A stretch of DNA of 44,579 bases from JAAAOZ01 sp964496595 (GCA_964496595.1 CAZCAI010000014.1:1-44579), one strand, 5' to 3'. Shown: positions 1-9,009, counted from the stretch's first letter. Notes: generated by a model from the sequence alone, not told the origin. Numbers and translations: made by a program.

Positions 1-44
1 GACCGGCGAATTTGCAGTGAATCGTAGCTAGAAAGTGCCCAGAG

Positions 45-90
45 AGTCGGTGAAGACCGACTTCGTAAATGTTGCCGCGACTTCAGTCGC
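45..90. repeat. two adjacent palindromes, probable dispersed repeat
   Basis: Two perfect short hairpins stand close together. One is AGTCGGT/ACCGACT with a GAAG loop at 45-62. The other is GCGACT/AGTCGC with a 2-nt centre at 77-90. Paired palindromes of this sort are common as dispersed intergenic repeats in Chloroflexota and cyanobacteria; calling this one dispersed is inference, because only one copy is visible here. Confidence 0.35.
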
Positions 91-176
91 CGGGCGCGCC
101 TGGCCCGCCGCAGTGGCGAATACTCTGTGACAGTAACCAACCGGTAACTTTCAACAGATTTTCGGAGGAATCTCCT

Positions 177-386
177 ATGCCTGATACCACACCCTATCAA
201 CGCCTGGCCCACCGCCTGGATGCGTTGCCGGAAGGCCACTGGCAGGACGTGTTGAAAGGGAGCCACATCAGGGAACTGCGGCCTCACCGCCGCCAACCCC
301 GCAATTTTCACGTCATCGCAGAGCATTGGCCCCGTGCGCCTCGTGGTGACTGTGGGTTTGCAGGGCGTCAGATGCTTCTCAGGTGA
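177..386 (+). pseudogene. short ORF, possible 5' remnant of a larger gene
   Basis: This 69-residue ORF begins with ATG 7 nt after a GGAGGAA ribosome-binding site at 164-170. The first twenty or so residues (MPDTTPYQRLAHRLDALP) read like a real protein N-terminus. The remainder is Arg/His/Pro-rich and looks like out-of-frame sequence. It runs into the zinc-ribbon ORF that begins in another frame around 350. I do not recognise the family. The simplest reading is a gene start cut off by a frameshift or rearrangement within the decayed left end of the window; it may not be expressed as a functional protein. Confidence 0.25.
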
Positions 387-841
387 GCCGGGTGAGCTAC
401 AAAGATGCCCACAATCGCAATGCCCGCTACCTGAGCAATGCGCCGGAACGCATCGATGTCGAGATGAACTTCTACCGCTGTACCCGCTGCGGATGCAGCC
501 ATAGTTCCATCGCGCCCAACGCGCGGGTCAAAATCTAGGAAGCGCAGCTCTGCCCAGAGTGCCACCGCCTGGGCATCTACTACCTGGGCAGTGAGGGCGG
601 GCCTTCGGCCTCTGGGCAGGCCGATGTCATCCACTACTACCGTTGCGCCCACACGGATTGCAAGCACAAATGGCAGAAGGAAGTCTAGCTTGAGTGGCTT
701 GGGTTGATTATGACCCCGTTCAAACTGCCTGATACCCTGCATTACGACGAAACCCTCTACGCTTACACCTGCGAAATGGACTTCGCCGGCGTCCCTGTCA
801 CGCTGATGCTACAACCCGGCGAGGTTTATACGGCCCCATAA
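350..841 (+). pseudogene. zinc-ribbon ORF with two in-frame TAG codons
   Basis: One frame reads as coherent protein from about 350 (a TGA lies at 347-349) to a TAA at 839-841, broken only by TAG at 536-538 and 686-688. It contains Cys pairs typical of zinc ribbons (YRCTRC, LCPEC) and a further Cys pair in YRCAHTDC. The last segment, from the ATG at 710, encodes 43 residues and could be expressed alone. No ribosome-binding site is visible at the likely GTG start (392). The product family is not recognised. Both TAGs could be CAG-to-TAG changes, so decay is the default explanation. TAG read as sense, as in some phages, is the alternative; chromosomal genes here (groES, the FeoC-like gene) end in TAG, so the host itself does not recode it. 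Confidence 0.5.
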
Positions 842-1045
842 CCGAGAGAGACCAGGCAGTTCGATGCTGGCACCACAAGCACAGCACGTGGCGTAGACAG
901 GCCATGCCTTGATGTAAGAGGCGTCCCCCCAGTCCGTAGGCGGACCAACAGGTCGCTCGTGACGCGAAGGGTCTGCCAAAGGCTTGCTGCCGCAAAACGG
1001 GCAGATGGCTTTGGGGAACGGGTTGGGTTCAATCAAAACGGGCAT
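809..1045 (-). CDS. small Lar-like zinc-ribbon protein
   Basis: A 78-residue protein starts at ATG 1045 behind a near-perfect ribosome-binding site (AAAGGAGG, 6 nt upstream), with a TATAAT hexamer on the same strand at 1092-1097. It carries CPFCG near residues 15-19 and a second Cys cluster (CCACG) near 54-58, the spacing expected of a treble-clef or zinc-ribbon fold. The CPFCG...CxxCG layout resembles the Lar family of phage-encoded restriction-alleviation proteins, but the middle differs and the assignment is tentative. The C-terminus overlaps the end of the convergent zinc-ribbon pseudogene, so the last ten or so residues may be altered. It is the only complete-looking gene in the left-hand graveyard. 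Confidence 0.5.
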   Translation of the reverse strand: MPVLIEPNPFPKAICPFCGSKPLADPSRHERPVGPPTDWGDASYIKAWPVYATCCACGASIELPGLSRLWGRINLAGL

Positions 1046-1091
1046 TTCCACCTCCTTTAGGCCGCACATTCGAACTCTGGACAATGAAGCG

Positions 1092-1097
1092 ATTATA
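1092..1097 (-). promoter_or_regulatory. -10 element for the small zinc-ribbon gene
   Basis: A consensus TATAAT on the minus strand lies about 47 nt upstream of the ATG at 1045. No good -35 box is present at 16-18 nt, so the promoter is weak or activator-dependent. Confidence 0.35.
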
Positions 1098-1128
1098 CTT
1101 TGTTGTGAGTACAGAGAAAGCGTTCGTC

Positions 1129-1257
1129 CTACATCAAGCAGTCTGCCTCCACCTGCACATCGCGGACGATAATGCCTTCCTCTGAAAGCCCTCCGCGCAC
1201 GATGGCCCTTCGTCGTACCAGGTCGCGCAAGTCTGCCGCAACGGTCAGCCTCCGCTG
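1129..1257 (-). pseudogene. unidentified protein fragment
   Basis: The minus strand reads 42 coherent residues (charged helix-like start QRRLTVAADLRDLVRRR, then EEGIIVRDVQVEA) between a TGA at 1258-1260 and a TAG at 1129-1131. There is no start codon with a ribosome-binding site. The composition is protein-like, with alternating hydrophobic residues, unlike the opposite strand. The family is not recognised. It is probably an internal or C-terminal piece of a lost gene. As in the neighbouring fragments, the terminating codon is TAG, and the frame continues for a few codons to a TAA. Confidence 0.3.
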
Positions 1258-1452
1258 TCACCAATGGCATTGCCCCCGCGCCCGGCAACATCCGCCATAG
1301 AGTGTTATCCGAATTTCACGCTTGCAGCCAAGTTTGGATGCAGCCTGGATTGGGGCAGCATAACGCACAAATGCCCCCTTTTTATCTAACTTGTCCCCGT
1401 GCGTTATGCACCCCGCGTTTTGATGTGAGTCTGTCGATTTTGTATCGGCTCA

Positions 1453-1728
1453 TCATCGAGAATCTCCGGCGCCGACCAACGCCGCCCATTGCACCTCGGC
1501 CTACGCCAGGTCGGTGTCCGGCGGCGGGATGACCAGGTTGGTCGCGCCCCAGCCTTGCAAGACAGCGTACACGAGCGGGAGAATCTGCCGGTAGAAGTAC
1601 GGCATTCGCGCCTGGGCATCGCAGAGGGACACACAGGTGAACGTGTCCAGTTCCGGCCCCCCGCCGGGCCGCAAATCGAAGGCCCCACCGGCCTGATCCA
1701 TCGGGAGGCCGTCCAGGAGGATCCCGCC
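1453..1728 (-). pseudogene. unidentified C-terminal fragment with in-frame TAG
   Basis: The minus strand encodes about 75 coherent residues, including MDQAGGAFDLRPGGGPELD and NLVIPPPDTDLA, up to a TAG at 1501-1503. The same frame continues for 15 more protein-like residues (AEVQWAALVGAGDSR) to a TGA at 1453-1455. The upstream end stops at about 1728, exactly where the plus-strand 6-phosphogluconate dehydrogenase fragment begins, which marks a recombination or deletion junction. The family is not recognised. I treat it as a gene remnant because no start signal is visible. Confidence 0.4.
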
Positions 1729-1932
1729 CTACTCGACATCAAAGACTGGGTGGCCGATAGCGGCGAGGGCCGGTGGACGGTCTTCGAGGCCATCGACCTG
1801 GATGTGCCCGCGCCGGTCATCACAGCGGCGCTCCAGGCGCGCTTCGTCAGCCGCCAGGAGGAGAGCTACGCGGCCAAACTGCTCGCCGCGATGCGGAATC
1901 AGTTTGGCGGACACGCAGTAAAGAAGGCGTAA
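1717..1932 (+). pseudogene. C-terminal fragment of 6-phosphogluconate dehydrogenase
   Basis: About 71 residues match the C-terminal tail of decarboxylating 6-phosphogluconate dehydrogenase: a DSGEGRWTV motif, then AIDLDVPAPVI, a Phe-x-Ser-Arg-Gln segment and a final RNQFGGHAVKKA before TAA. In the intact enzyme (about 300 or 470 residues) this segment is the C-terminal helical domain and tail that contacts substrate in the dimer. The NADP-binding Rossmann domain and catalytic residues are missing, so the fragment cannot be active. Homology starts abruptly at about 1717-1728, where a minus-strand fragment of another gene ends. The rest of the gene is not in this window. Confidence 0.75.
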
Positions 1933-2110
1933 GGGGAATGGTCTTGTGGATTTCGCCGGACAACTCCCCGGACAACGCCAAAGCAGCGAAGATGCGCGCA
2001 TTTATGGAAGACTCACAGACTTTTCTGCACCATTACGGATTGGGGATGGTACGATGGCGCCGCCAAGCTCTATTCAATCCCCGGAACATCTTCGTTGGTC
2101 CCCCGATTTT
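1933..2110. other. no gene seen
   Basis: Short overlapping ORFs exist, but none has a ribosome-binding site or recognisable protein features. I see nothing supportable between the 6-phosphogluconate dehydrogenase fragment and the feo promoter. Confidence 0.4.
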
Positions 2111-2116
2111 TATTAC

Positions 2117-2144
2117 TTGACTCTCGTATAGTTATCGTTATAAT
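2117..2144 (+). promoter_or_regulatory. sigma70-type promoter of the feo operon
   Basis: TTGACT at 2117-2122 and TATAAT at 2139-2144 are separated by 16 bp. The expected start of transcription (about 2151) falls just ahead of a 14-bp palindrome, and the first gene starts at 2206. Confidence 0.7.
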
Positions 2145-2155
2145 ACAGTTAATCT

Positions 2156-2169
2156 TAAGGTGCACCTTA
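2156..2169. promoter_or_regulatory. DtxR/MntR-type operator
   Basis: TAAGGTGCACCTTA is a perfect 14-bp palindrome immediately downstream of the -10 box. It resembles DtxR/IdeR-family sites (TTAGGT...ACCTAA type). Its position at the transcription start and the adjacent DtxR-family gene suggest metal-dependent autorepression of the whole feo operon. The sequence is seen directly; the regulator assignment is inferred. Confidence 0.6.
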
Positions 2170-2205
2170 TAAAATTAGCTTTAACTTACGAGACGAGGGG
2201 GATGA

Positions 2206-2850
2206 TTGATTCGAGAGCGAGCGGAAGCATATCTGGGGGCAATTTATCGCTTGCGGGTGGATGCAGAGACGCCCGTAGCGCTCTCTAAACTGGGCGAGTA
2301 CTTCAATTTCTCCCCCGTTTCTGTCCACGAGATGGTGAAGAAGCTGGCTGATCAGGGATGGTTGATCTATCATCCTTATCGTGGCGTGACGTTGACGGAG
2401 CGCGGGGAACAAATCGCGGCCTCTTTGCTGCGCCGCCATCGATTGTGGGAGCGATTTCTCACCGATGTACTGGAGATTCCCTGGGGTGAGGCGCACGAGA
2501 TCGCCAGCGAGTTGGAGCACGCGGCCTCGGAGATGGTAACCGAGCGCCTGGCGGCCTTCTTGGGCGAGCCGGCGCACTGCCCGCATGGCGGCCCGATCCC
2601 CCCGTTCTCGAAGCGCCCTCCGGATCAGGCCCTCAAAGATGTAGCGCCGGGCGCGCACGGACGTGTCACACGTATCGCGCCGGAGTCGAGATCCTTATTG
2701 CGCAGTGTCCAGGAGATGGGTTTGTTGCCGGAGACCAAAGGGTATATCATCCGCCAGGAGGAAAATGGCACGGTGGTACAGATCGGCGCATCTGAAATCT
2801 GTGTCCCGCCGCATATCGGTCGGGCTGTATGGATTGAGGTCGAAGCGTAA
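2206..2850 (+). CDS. DtxR/MntR-family metalloregulator with C-terminal FeoA domain
   Basis: A 214-residue metal-responsive repressor expected to sense Fe(II) or Mn(II) and control the downstream iron-uptake genes. Residues about 5-65 form the winged helix, 70-125 the metal-binding/dimerisation domain (H78, E82, H97, E104, H105 and the HCPHGGPIP motif), and about 145-214 a FeoA/SH3-like domain. The position equivalent to DtxR Cys102 / MntR Glu99 appears to be Ser101, so the primary metal site may differ from both models. The start is TTG at 2206: it follows an AGGGGG ribosome-binding site, and a TGA lies immediately upstream in frame. It is first in the operon, 26 bp before feoA, and sits behind a palindromic operator consistent with autoregulation. 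Confidence 0.88.
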   Translation: MIRERAEAYLGAIYRLRVDAETPVALSKLGEYFNFSPVSVHEMVKKLADQGWLIYHPYRGVTLTERGEQIAASLLRRHRLWERFLTDVLEIPWGEAHEIASELEHAASEMVTERLAAFLGEPAHCPHGGPIPPFSKRPPDQALKDVAPGAHGRVTRIAPESRSLLRSVQEMGLLPETKGYIIRQEENGTVVQIGASEICVPPHIGRAVWIEVEA

Positions 2851-2876
2851 TCAATTTAATATAGGAGATAAGAGTG

Positions 2877-3128
2877 ATGCCATTAGCAGAATTAAAATCA
2901 GGAGAAAATGCGTTGGTTCGGGAATTACACGGTGGTCGTCGATTCGTCTCGCGTCTGGCGGCGTTGGGCTTCACGCCGGGGGTGCATGTCACGGTGCGTC
3001 GCAACGCCGGTTTTGGGCCGATGATTGTGGCTTTGCGGGGCACGCAGGTGGCGCTGGGACGCGGTGAGGCGCAGCGCGTGCTTGTTCATCCCGTGGATAT
3101 GAGGGAGGATCTTCGTGTCAATCGCTGA
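2877..3128 (+). CDS. feoA: FeoA ferrous iron transport accessory protein
   Basis: An 83-residue SH3-like protein that works with FeoB at the cytoplasmic face of the membrane in Fe(II) uptake. The LAALGFTPG segment, followed by the VRRNAGFGPM strand and a terminal VHPV strand, is typical of FeoA. ATG 2877 lies 8 nt after AGGAGA; GTG 2874 would add one Met and is a possible alternative. Its end overlaps the feoB start by 14 bp, which implies translational coupling. The paired regulator carries its own FeoA-like domain, so the operon encodes two copies of this fold. Confidence 0.9.
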   Translation: MPLAELKSGENALVRELHGGRRFVSRLAALGFTPGVHVTVRRNAGFGPMIVALRGTQVALGRGEAQRVLVHPVDMREDLRVNR

Positions 3129-5136
3129 ACCTAACCAGCAGATTGGCGAGGAGCCGGCCACCACGTCGCTGACGATAGCGTTAGCCGGCCAGCCCAACGT
3201 GGGCAAATCCACCATTTTCAACCTCTTGACGGGATTGAGTCAGCACGTAGGCAACTGGCCGGGTAAGACCGTCGAGCAAAAGATCGGCCAGTGTGCCTAC
3301 GAAGGCTATAACTTCGAGATTGTGGATTTGCCTGGCACGTATAGCTTAACCGCAAACTCCGAAGAGGAACGGATCGCGCGCGATTATATCATCCGTCAAC
3401 AGCCAGATGTAGTCGTCGCTGTGGTGGATGCGGCGATCCCGGAGCGGAGCTTGTATCTGCTTTCGGAGTTGATCTTGTTGCCTGCGCCTGTTGTGCTCGT
3501 GCTGAATATGATGGATGTTGCAGAACAGGAAGGCATTTATATCCAGCCGGAGGTGTTAGAAGGCGCCTTAGGCATCCCGGTGGCGCCGACCTGCGCGGCT
3601 AAAAATTGTGGGGTGCGCGAGATTTTGGATGCTGTTATCGAGCTATCGCAGGAAAAGCTTGATTATCGCCCGCGCCGTCCCACCATCCTGCCGGCGCATC
3701 AATCGGTACTGAAAGAGATCGTCGCGTTGATCGCCAATCAGACGCCCGAACCCTATCCGCCGGATTGGGTCGCGCTCAAACTCCTGGAGGGTGATGAGGA
3801 GATGATCGCGATGATGCAGGCGGCGCTGCCTGGGGATATTTGGTCGCGCATCCACTGCCTGTTACACGAGCACGAGGATGCTATCTTAGATATTGCCGGC
3901 GCTCGCTATGAGTGGATCGTGGATTTGATCCATAAAGCTGTGGAGCGACCAAAGGTGGGCCAAGTGGGACTGACGGCGCGTCTGGATCAGTGGCTCACGC
4001 ATCCGCTGTGGGGCACGGGCGCCTTGATCGCTGTACTCGGCCTCGTTTTCTGGCTGACCTATAGCGTCGGCACGCCGATTCTCGAGTGGCTGGAGCAAAG
4101 CATGTCACAGATTGGCGGGATGGCGAACCAATTCCTCATCGAGGCCGGCGCGCCCATCTGGGCCGGGGACTTGCTGGCCGATGGGATAATCGGCGGAGCT
4201 GGCATGGTGATCACATTTCTGCCGATCTTGATTATTTTCTTTTTTGTATTAGGATTTTTAGAAGATACAGGTTATATGGCTCGCGCCGCCTATCTCACGG
4301 ACCGTTTTATGCATCTGATGGGGCTGCACGGAAAGAGTTTTATGCCTTTGCTCTTGGGATTTGGCTGTAACGTCCCCGCGATCTTGGGGGCGCGCATTAT
4401 TGAGACCTGGCGGGGGCGCCTGTTGACGATGATGATTGCGCCGTTGATCCCGTGTACCGCGCAGATGGCCGTCGTCACGATGTTGGCTGCGGTTTTCTTT
4501 GGAAATGCTGCCGGATGGGTGGCGTGGGGTCTCGTCGTCTTAAATCTCGTAGTGCTGGCGGGTTTGGGGATCTTCTTCCATCACTTCATCTTTGAAGGAG
4601 AACAGGCGGCGTTTATTATGGAGTTGCCCCTTTATCACCTGCCCAATCCGCGCACGATTGCGCTCTATGTCTGGCAAAACATCGTGGCCTTCTTACAAAA
4701 GGCCGGCTCCGTGATCCTGATCGCTTCGCTGATCATCTGGGTGCTCTCATATTTTCCCTCCGGCGGGGATGTGATGGAGAGCTATCTGGCCCAGGTTGGG
4801 CGCTGGATGGCGCCGGTGGGCGAGTTGATGGGCCTGCCGTGGCCCTTTATGGTCGCCTTAATCAGTAGCTTCGTGGCGAAAGAGAATACCATCGCGACAT
4901 TGGGCATTCTCTATGGCGATTTGAGCATCACATTGCCTACGGTGATCTCCTGGCCGGCGGCGTTGGCCTTCTTGGTGGTGCAGATGCTCTTTGTGCCGTG
5001 CGTGGCCACCGTGGTGGCCTTCTGGCAGGAGGCGCATTCTTGGAAGTGGCCTTTGATCAATTTAGGGGTGTTGTTGGCTATTTCATTATCGGCAGGTATT
5101 TTAGTCTACCAGGTTGGATCGTGGATAGGAGGATAA
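3115..5136 (+). CDS. feoB: FeoB ferrous iron transporter with G-protein domain
   Basis: A 673-residue inner-membrane Fe(II) permease, somewhat shorter than the E. coli protein (about 770). The N-terminal GTPase has G1 GQPNVGKST (residues 25-33), G3 DLPG (71-74), G4 NMMD (131-134) and a G5-like CAAK. A helical GDI-like segment follows to about 270. The membrane part from about 300 has the two gate regions with the conserved GFGCNVPA and PLIPCTAQM motifs and a later SSFVAKENTIAT stretch. The start is GTG 3115 behind GGGAGG, inside the end of feoA. The gene ends one base before the FeoC-like gene, so all four genes are probably one transcript. Confidence 0.97.
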   Translation: MSIAEPNQQIGEEPATTSLTIALAGQPNVGKSTIFNLLTGLSQHVGNWPGKTVEQKIGQCAYEGYNFEIVDLPGTYSLTANSEEERIARDYIIRQQPDVVVAVVDAAIPERSLYLLSELILLPAPVVLVLNMMDVAEQEGIYIQPEVLEGALGIPVAPTCAAKNCGVREILDAVIELSQEKLDYRPRRPTILPAHQSVLKEIVALIANQTPEPYPPDWVALKLLEGDEEMIAMMQAALPGDIWSRIHCLLHEHEDAILDIAGARYEWIVDLIHKAVERPKVGQVGLTARLDQWLTHPLWGTGALIAVLGLVFWLTYSVGTPILEWLEQSMSQIGGMANQFLIEAGAPIWAGDLLADGIIGGAGMVITFLPILIIFFFVLGFLEDTGYMARAAYLTDRFMHLMGLHGKSFMPLLLGFGCNVPAILGARIIETWRGRLLTMMIAPLIPCTAQMAVVTMLAAVFFGNAAGWVAWGLVVLNLVVLAGLGIFFHHFIFEGEQAAFIMELPLYHLPNPRTIALYVWQNIVAFLQKAGSVILIASLIIWVLSYFPSGGDVMESYLAQVGRWMAPVGELMGLPWPFMVALISSFVAKENTIATLGILYGDLSITLPTVISWPAALAFLVVQMLFVPCVATVVAFWQEAHSWKWPLINLGVLLAISLSAGILVYQVGSWIGG

Positions 5137-5137
5137 C

Positions 5138-5419
5138 GTGCTCCAAAGATTCCTCGCATTATTAGATAGCGGCGCGGTTCAGACACAACGTGAATTAGCG
5201 GAGGCGTTAGGCGCCTCGGAATCCCTTGTCACTTTGGCGACGGAGCAACTGGCTCGGCGGGGGTATCTCGTCGAGGCAAATCAATGCGTCAGTGGATGCG
5301 AGCGCTGCCCGATGAGCCAAGTGTGTGGGCGAGGCAAAGACCTGCGCATGTGGACGTTAACAGATAAAGGCAAAGCCGCAGCTCGCGCCCACTCCAAATT
5401 GAAATTGAAAGGTTTTTAG
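5138..5419 (+). CDS. FeoC-like winged-helix protein with Cys cluster
   Basis: A 93-residue protein with an N-terminal winged helix (residues 1-45) and four cysteines in C-x3-C-x2-C-x5-C (C50, C54, C57, C63). This is the arrangement expected of FeoC-type proteins that bind an Fe-S cluster and modulate FeoB stability or activity. GTG 5138 starts one base after the feoB stop, with AGGAGG at 5127-5132 inside the end of feoB. It ends with TAG and is followed by a terminator, so it is the last gene of the feo operon. The link to FeoC rests on position and architecture; sequence similarity to enterobacterial FeoC is slight. Confidence 0.8.
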   Translation: MLQRFLALLDSGAVQTQRELAEALGASESLVTLATEQLARRGYLVEANQCVSGCERCPMSQVCGRGKDLRMWTLTDKGKAAARAHSKLKLKGF

Positions 5420-5468
5420 TCCAACACCCAGAGCGAAACCAGTAATTATCAAATCCACGTTTACAAAA

Positions 5469-5505
5469 ACAGCCCCCGATATCTATCGGGGGCTGTTATT
5501 TTTTG
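5469..5505. terminator. bidirectional terminator between feo and groEL
   Basis: A perfect stem ACAGCCCCCGATA / TATCGGGGGCTGT (5469-5496) is followed by TTATTTTTT on the plus strand and by a T run on the minus strand. It serves the convergent feo operon and groEL. Confidence 0.9.
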
Positions 5506-5527
5506 ATTAGCGGGGGCGTTAGTTAAC

Positions 5528-7177
<1,650 letters not shown>

Positions 7178-7259
7178 ATTCTCAAATTCCTCCTATGTTG
7201 GTTCTATTTCGTAATTCGTGCTTTGTGACTTACGACTCGTAAAATTGTCAGCCTTAAGG

Positions 7260-7565
7260 CTATAGCTCGATGATGCCGAGCAAGTCGTCCTCGCGCAGGA
7301 TCAGCATTTCCTCGCCACGGCGGGACTTGAAGGTGGTGCCCGCGTACTTCGCGTAAATCACCACATCGCCTTCCTGAATGCCGATCACGTTGCCCTCTTC
7401 ATCTTCCGTGATGACATCTGGGCCGATGGCCAGCACCTTACCCTGCTGCGGCTTCTCTTTCGCCGTATCGGGCAAGACCAGCTCGCCGCCTGCAAAAGTC
7501 ATCTCATTTTCTTCGATGGGTTCAACGACGACACGATCGCCAAGGGGTCGAATCTTAACGCTCAT
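7260..7565 (-). CDS. groS: co-chaperonin GroES (Hsp10)
   Basis: A 101-residue lid of the GroEL chamber. It begins MSVKIRPLGDRVVVEP and contains the mobile-loop region (EEKPQQGKVLAIG-type, here TAKEKPQQGKV) and the C-terminal LREDDLLGI strand. The start is ATG 7565, because GGAGGT lies 9 nt upstream of it; a longer reading from TTG 7580 would place the ribosome-binding site inside the coding region. First gene of the groESL operon. It ends with TAG, and a 12-bp palindrome (AGCCTTAAGGCT) overlaps the stop codon. Confidence 0.97.
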   Translation of the reverse strand: MSVKIRPLGDRVVVEPIEENEMTFAGGELVLPDTAKEKPQQGKVLAIGPDVITEDEEGNVIGIQEGDVVIYAKYAGTTFKSRRGEEMLILREDDLLGIIEL

Positions 7566-7624
7566 ACTTTTTACCTCCAATTACTGTAGTTTGTTGATCA
7601 CTTGAATACATCGGTTAGCATTCA

Positions 7625-7651
7625 TTAGCACTCAGGGGATTCGAGTGCTAA
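7625..7651. promoter_or_regulatory. CIRCE operator (perfect), HrcA site
   Basis: TTAGCACTC-N9-GAGTGCTAA matches the CIRCE consensus exactly. It lies in the groES 5' untranslated region, between the -10 box and the start codon. Confidence 0.96.
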
Positions 7652-7659
7652 ACACATCT

Positions 7660-7690
7660 ATTATAATAACATGCTTTTTTTCAGTGTCAA
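7660..7690 (-). promoter_or_regulatory. groESL promoter
   Basis: On the minus strand, TTGACA (7685-7690) is followed by TATAAT (7660-7665) at 19 bp, or by TATTAT (7664-7669) at 15 bp. It sits between two CIRCE elements. Confidence 0.65.
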
Positions 7691-7697
7691 GGATTTT

Positions 7698-7724
7698 TAA
7701 GCACTCTAGGGGCGAGAGTGCTAA
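7698..7724. promoter_or_regulatory. second CIRCE operator upstream of the -35 box
   Basis: TAAGCACTC-N9-GAGTGCTAA differs from the CIRCE consensus by one base in the left arm. It lies 7 bp upstream of the -35 box, so the promoter is bracketed by two HrcA sites. Confidence 0.88.
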
Positions 7725-7785
7725 ATTCTAAGGGGATTCTAATACAGTTCGTAGTACGGCACGAAACGTAGTGGAGTTCCGTGAA

Positions 7786-8730
7786 TTAAGCAGGCTGCCG
7801 CCCGGTGAGGAAGGCCTGGATCAGCGGGATGGCGTGATCGGCCGGGTGCTGAGTGGCATCCAACCAGTGAATGTCCTGGGCGTTGAGGCTGAACCAGGTG
7901 TATTGCCGCCGGATGAAATCGTGCGTGTCCACCTTGATGTGTTCGATAACCTCATCCAACGTCGCTTTGCCCTCCAGATAGGGACGAAATTGTGCGTAGC
8001 CCAGCGCCGACATCGCCGGCAGATCCCAGCCGTAGCCCCTGGCGAGTAGTTGTTTGACTTCCTGGAGCAGACCGGCCTCCATCATCGCATCTACGCGCGC
8101 GTCCGCGCGCGCGTAGAGTTCCTCGCGCTCCATCGTCAGCCCGATCTTCAGGACGCGATAAGGGGTCGGCTCGTGACGGCGCAGCTCGGAGAAGCTCTGA
8201 TCGCCTTTCATCGTGACCTCCAACGCGCGAATGATGCGCCGGATGTTGTTGGGATGAATAAAATCGGCGGCGTCGGGGTCCAGCTTCATCAGACGCTCCC
8301 ACAGCGCGCCGGGATGGGCCGCCTCTTCCTGCTCTAAGCGCTCGCGCAGGGCGGGATCGGGGGAGATCTCCGGCACCTGCCAGCCTCGCAGCAGCGCGCG
8401 GACATACTGCCCCGTCCCGCCGACGAGAAATGGACGTCTGCCGCGCGCCGTGATGTCGTGGATGGCCGCGCGGGCCGCCTGGAGAAATTGCGCCAGTCCC
8501 ACCGTCTCATCGGGATCGGCGATATCGACGAGGTGATGGGGCGCCCGCGCGCGCTCCGCCGGCGTGGGCTTGGCCGTGCCGATTTCCATATAGCGATAGA
8601 ACTGTCGCGAATCCGCCGAGACAATCTCCGCATCGAATTGCGGCCCGACCGTCACGGCCAAATTGGTCTTCCCAACCGCCGTCGGCCCCACGATAGCGAT
8701 GAGCGGAATGATGGGATCATGAGATTGCAT
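7786..8730 (-). CDS. miaA: tRNA dimethylallyltransferase MiaA
   Basis: A 314-residue enzyme that transfers dimethylallyl from DMAPP to N6 of A37 in tRNAs reading UNN codons. It has the P-loop GPTAVGKT (residues 14-21), the following SADSRQFYRYM and GTAKPT motifs, the LVGGTGQYV motif and the C-terminal FIRRQYTWF signature. ATG 8730 follows GGGAGG. It stands alone between the groESL control region and the PspC gene; the usual hfq or mutL neighbours are absent. Confidence 0.97.
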   Translation of the reverse strand: MQSHDPIIPLIAIVGPTAVGKTNLAVTVGPQFDAEIVSADSRQFYRYMEIGTAKPTPAERARAPHHLVDIADPDETVGLAQFLQAARAAIHDITARGRRPFLVGGTGQYVRALLRGWQVPEISPDPALRERLEQEEAAHPGALWERLMKLDPDAADFIHPNNIRRIIRALEVTMKGDQSFSELRRHEPTPYRVLKIGLTMEREELYARADARVDAMMEAGLLQEVKQLLARGYGWDLPAMSALGYAQFRPYLEGKATLDEVIEHIKVDTHDFIRRQYTWFSLNAQDIHWLDATQHPADHAIPLIQAFLTGRQPA

Positions 8731-8860
8731 CTTAGCACCTCCCCGGATACTTGCTCTGCATTAAATCAATTTGTAATTGTACATGATCCTGCCTGGAGCA
8801 CAAGGGCGCAATAAGGGGGTTCCAGAAATTAAAACCTTCCAAAAACACCCATGTTTATTG

Positions 8861-8888
8861 TAGAGACGCAAAATCTTGCGTCTCTACC
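8861..8888. repeat. palindromic intergenic repeat
   Basis: GTAGAGACGCAA / TTGCGTCTCTAC form a perfect 12-bp stem around a 4-nt AATC loop. A palindrome of this sequence type recurs in intergenic regions of many environmental bacteria and behaves as a dispersed, possibly mobile, repeat. Only one copy is in this window. Confidence 0.6.
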
Positions 8889-9009
8889 GGAAGGTCTATT
8901 TTCCTGTAAACGCCTAAATGACAGGTTTTTCCTTCCCAGAAGGTCAGAAACAAGCGATGCAACTTGCGAGGTATCCTCACGTAATAGAGAGTGAGGGGCA
9001 TTGCCCCGG

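Noticed and set aside
1..130. Possible T-box leader (AGAGAG followed by a GGTGAA-type hairpin, then AGTGGCGA)
   Set aside because: The left part would lie outside the window, the AGTGG word does not match the conserved T-box sequence well, and no aminoacyl-tRNA synthetase or amino-acid gene follows. Paired palindromic repeats explain the hairpins as well.
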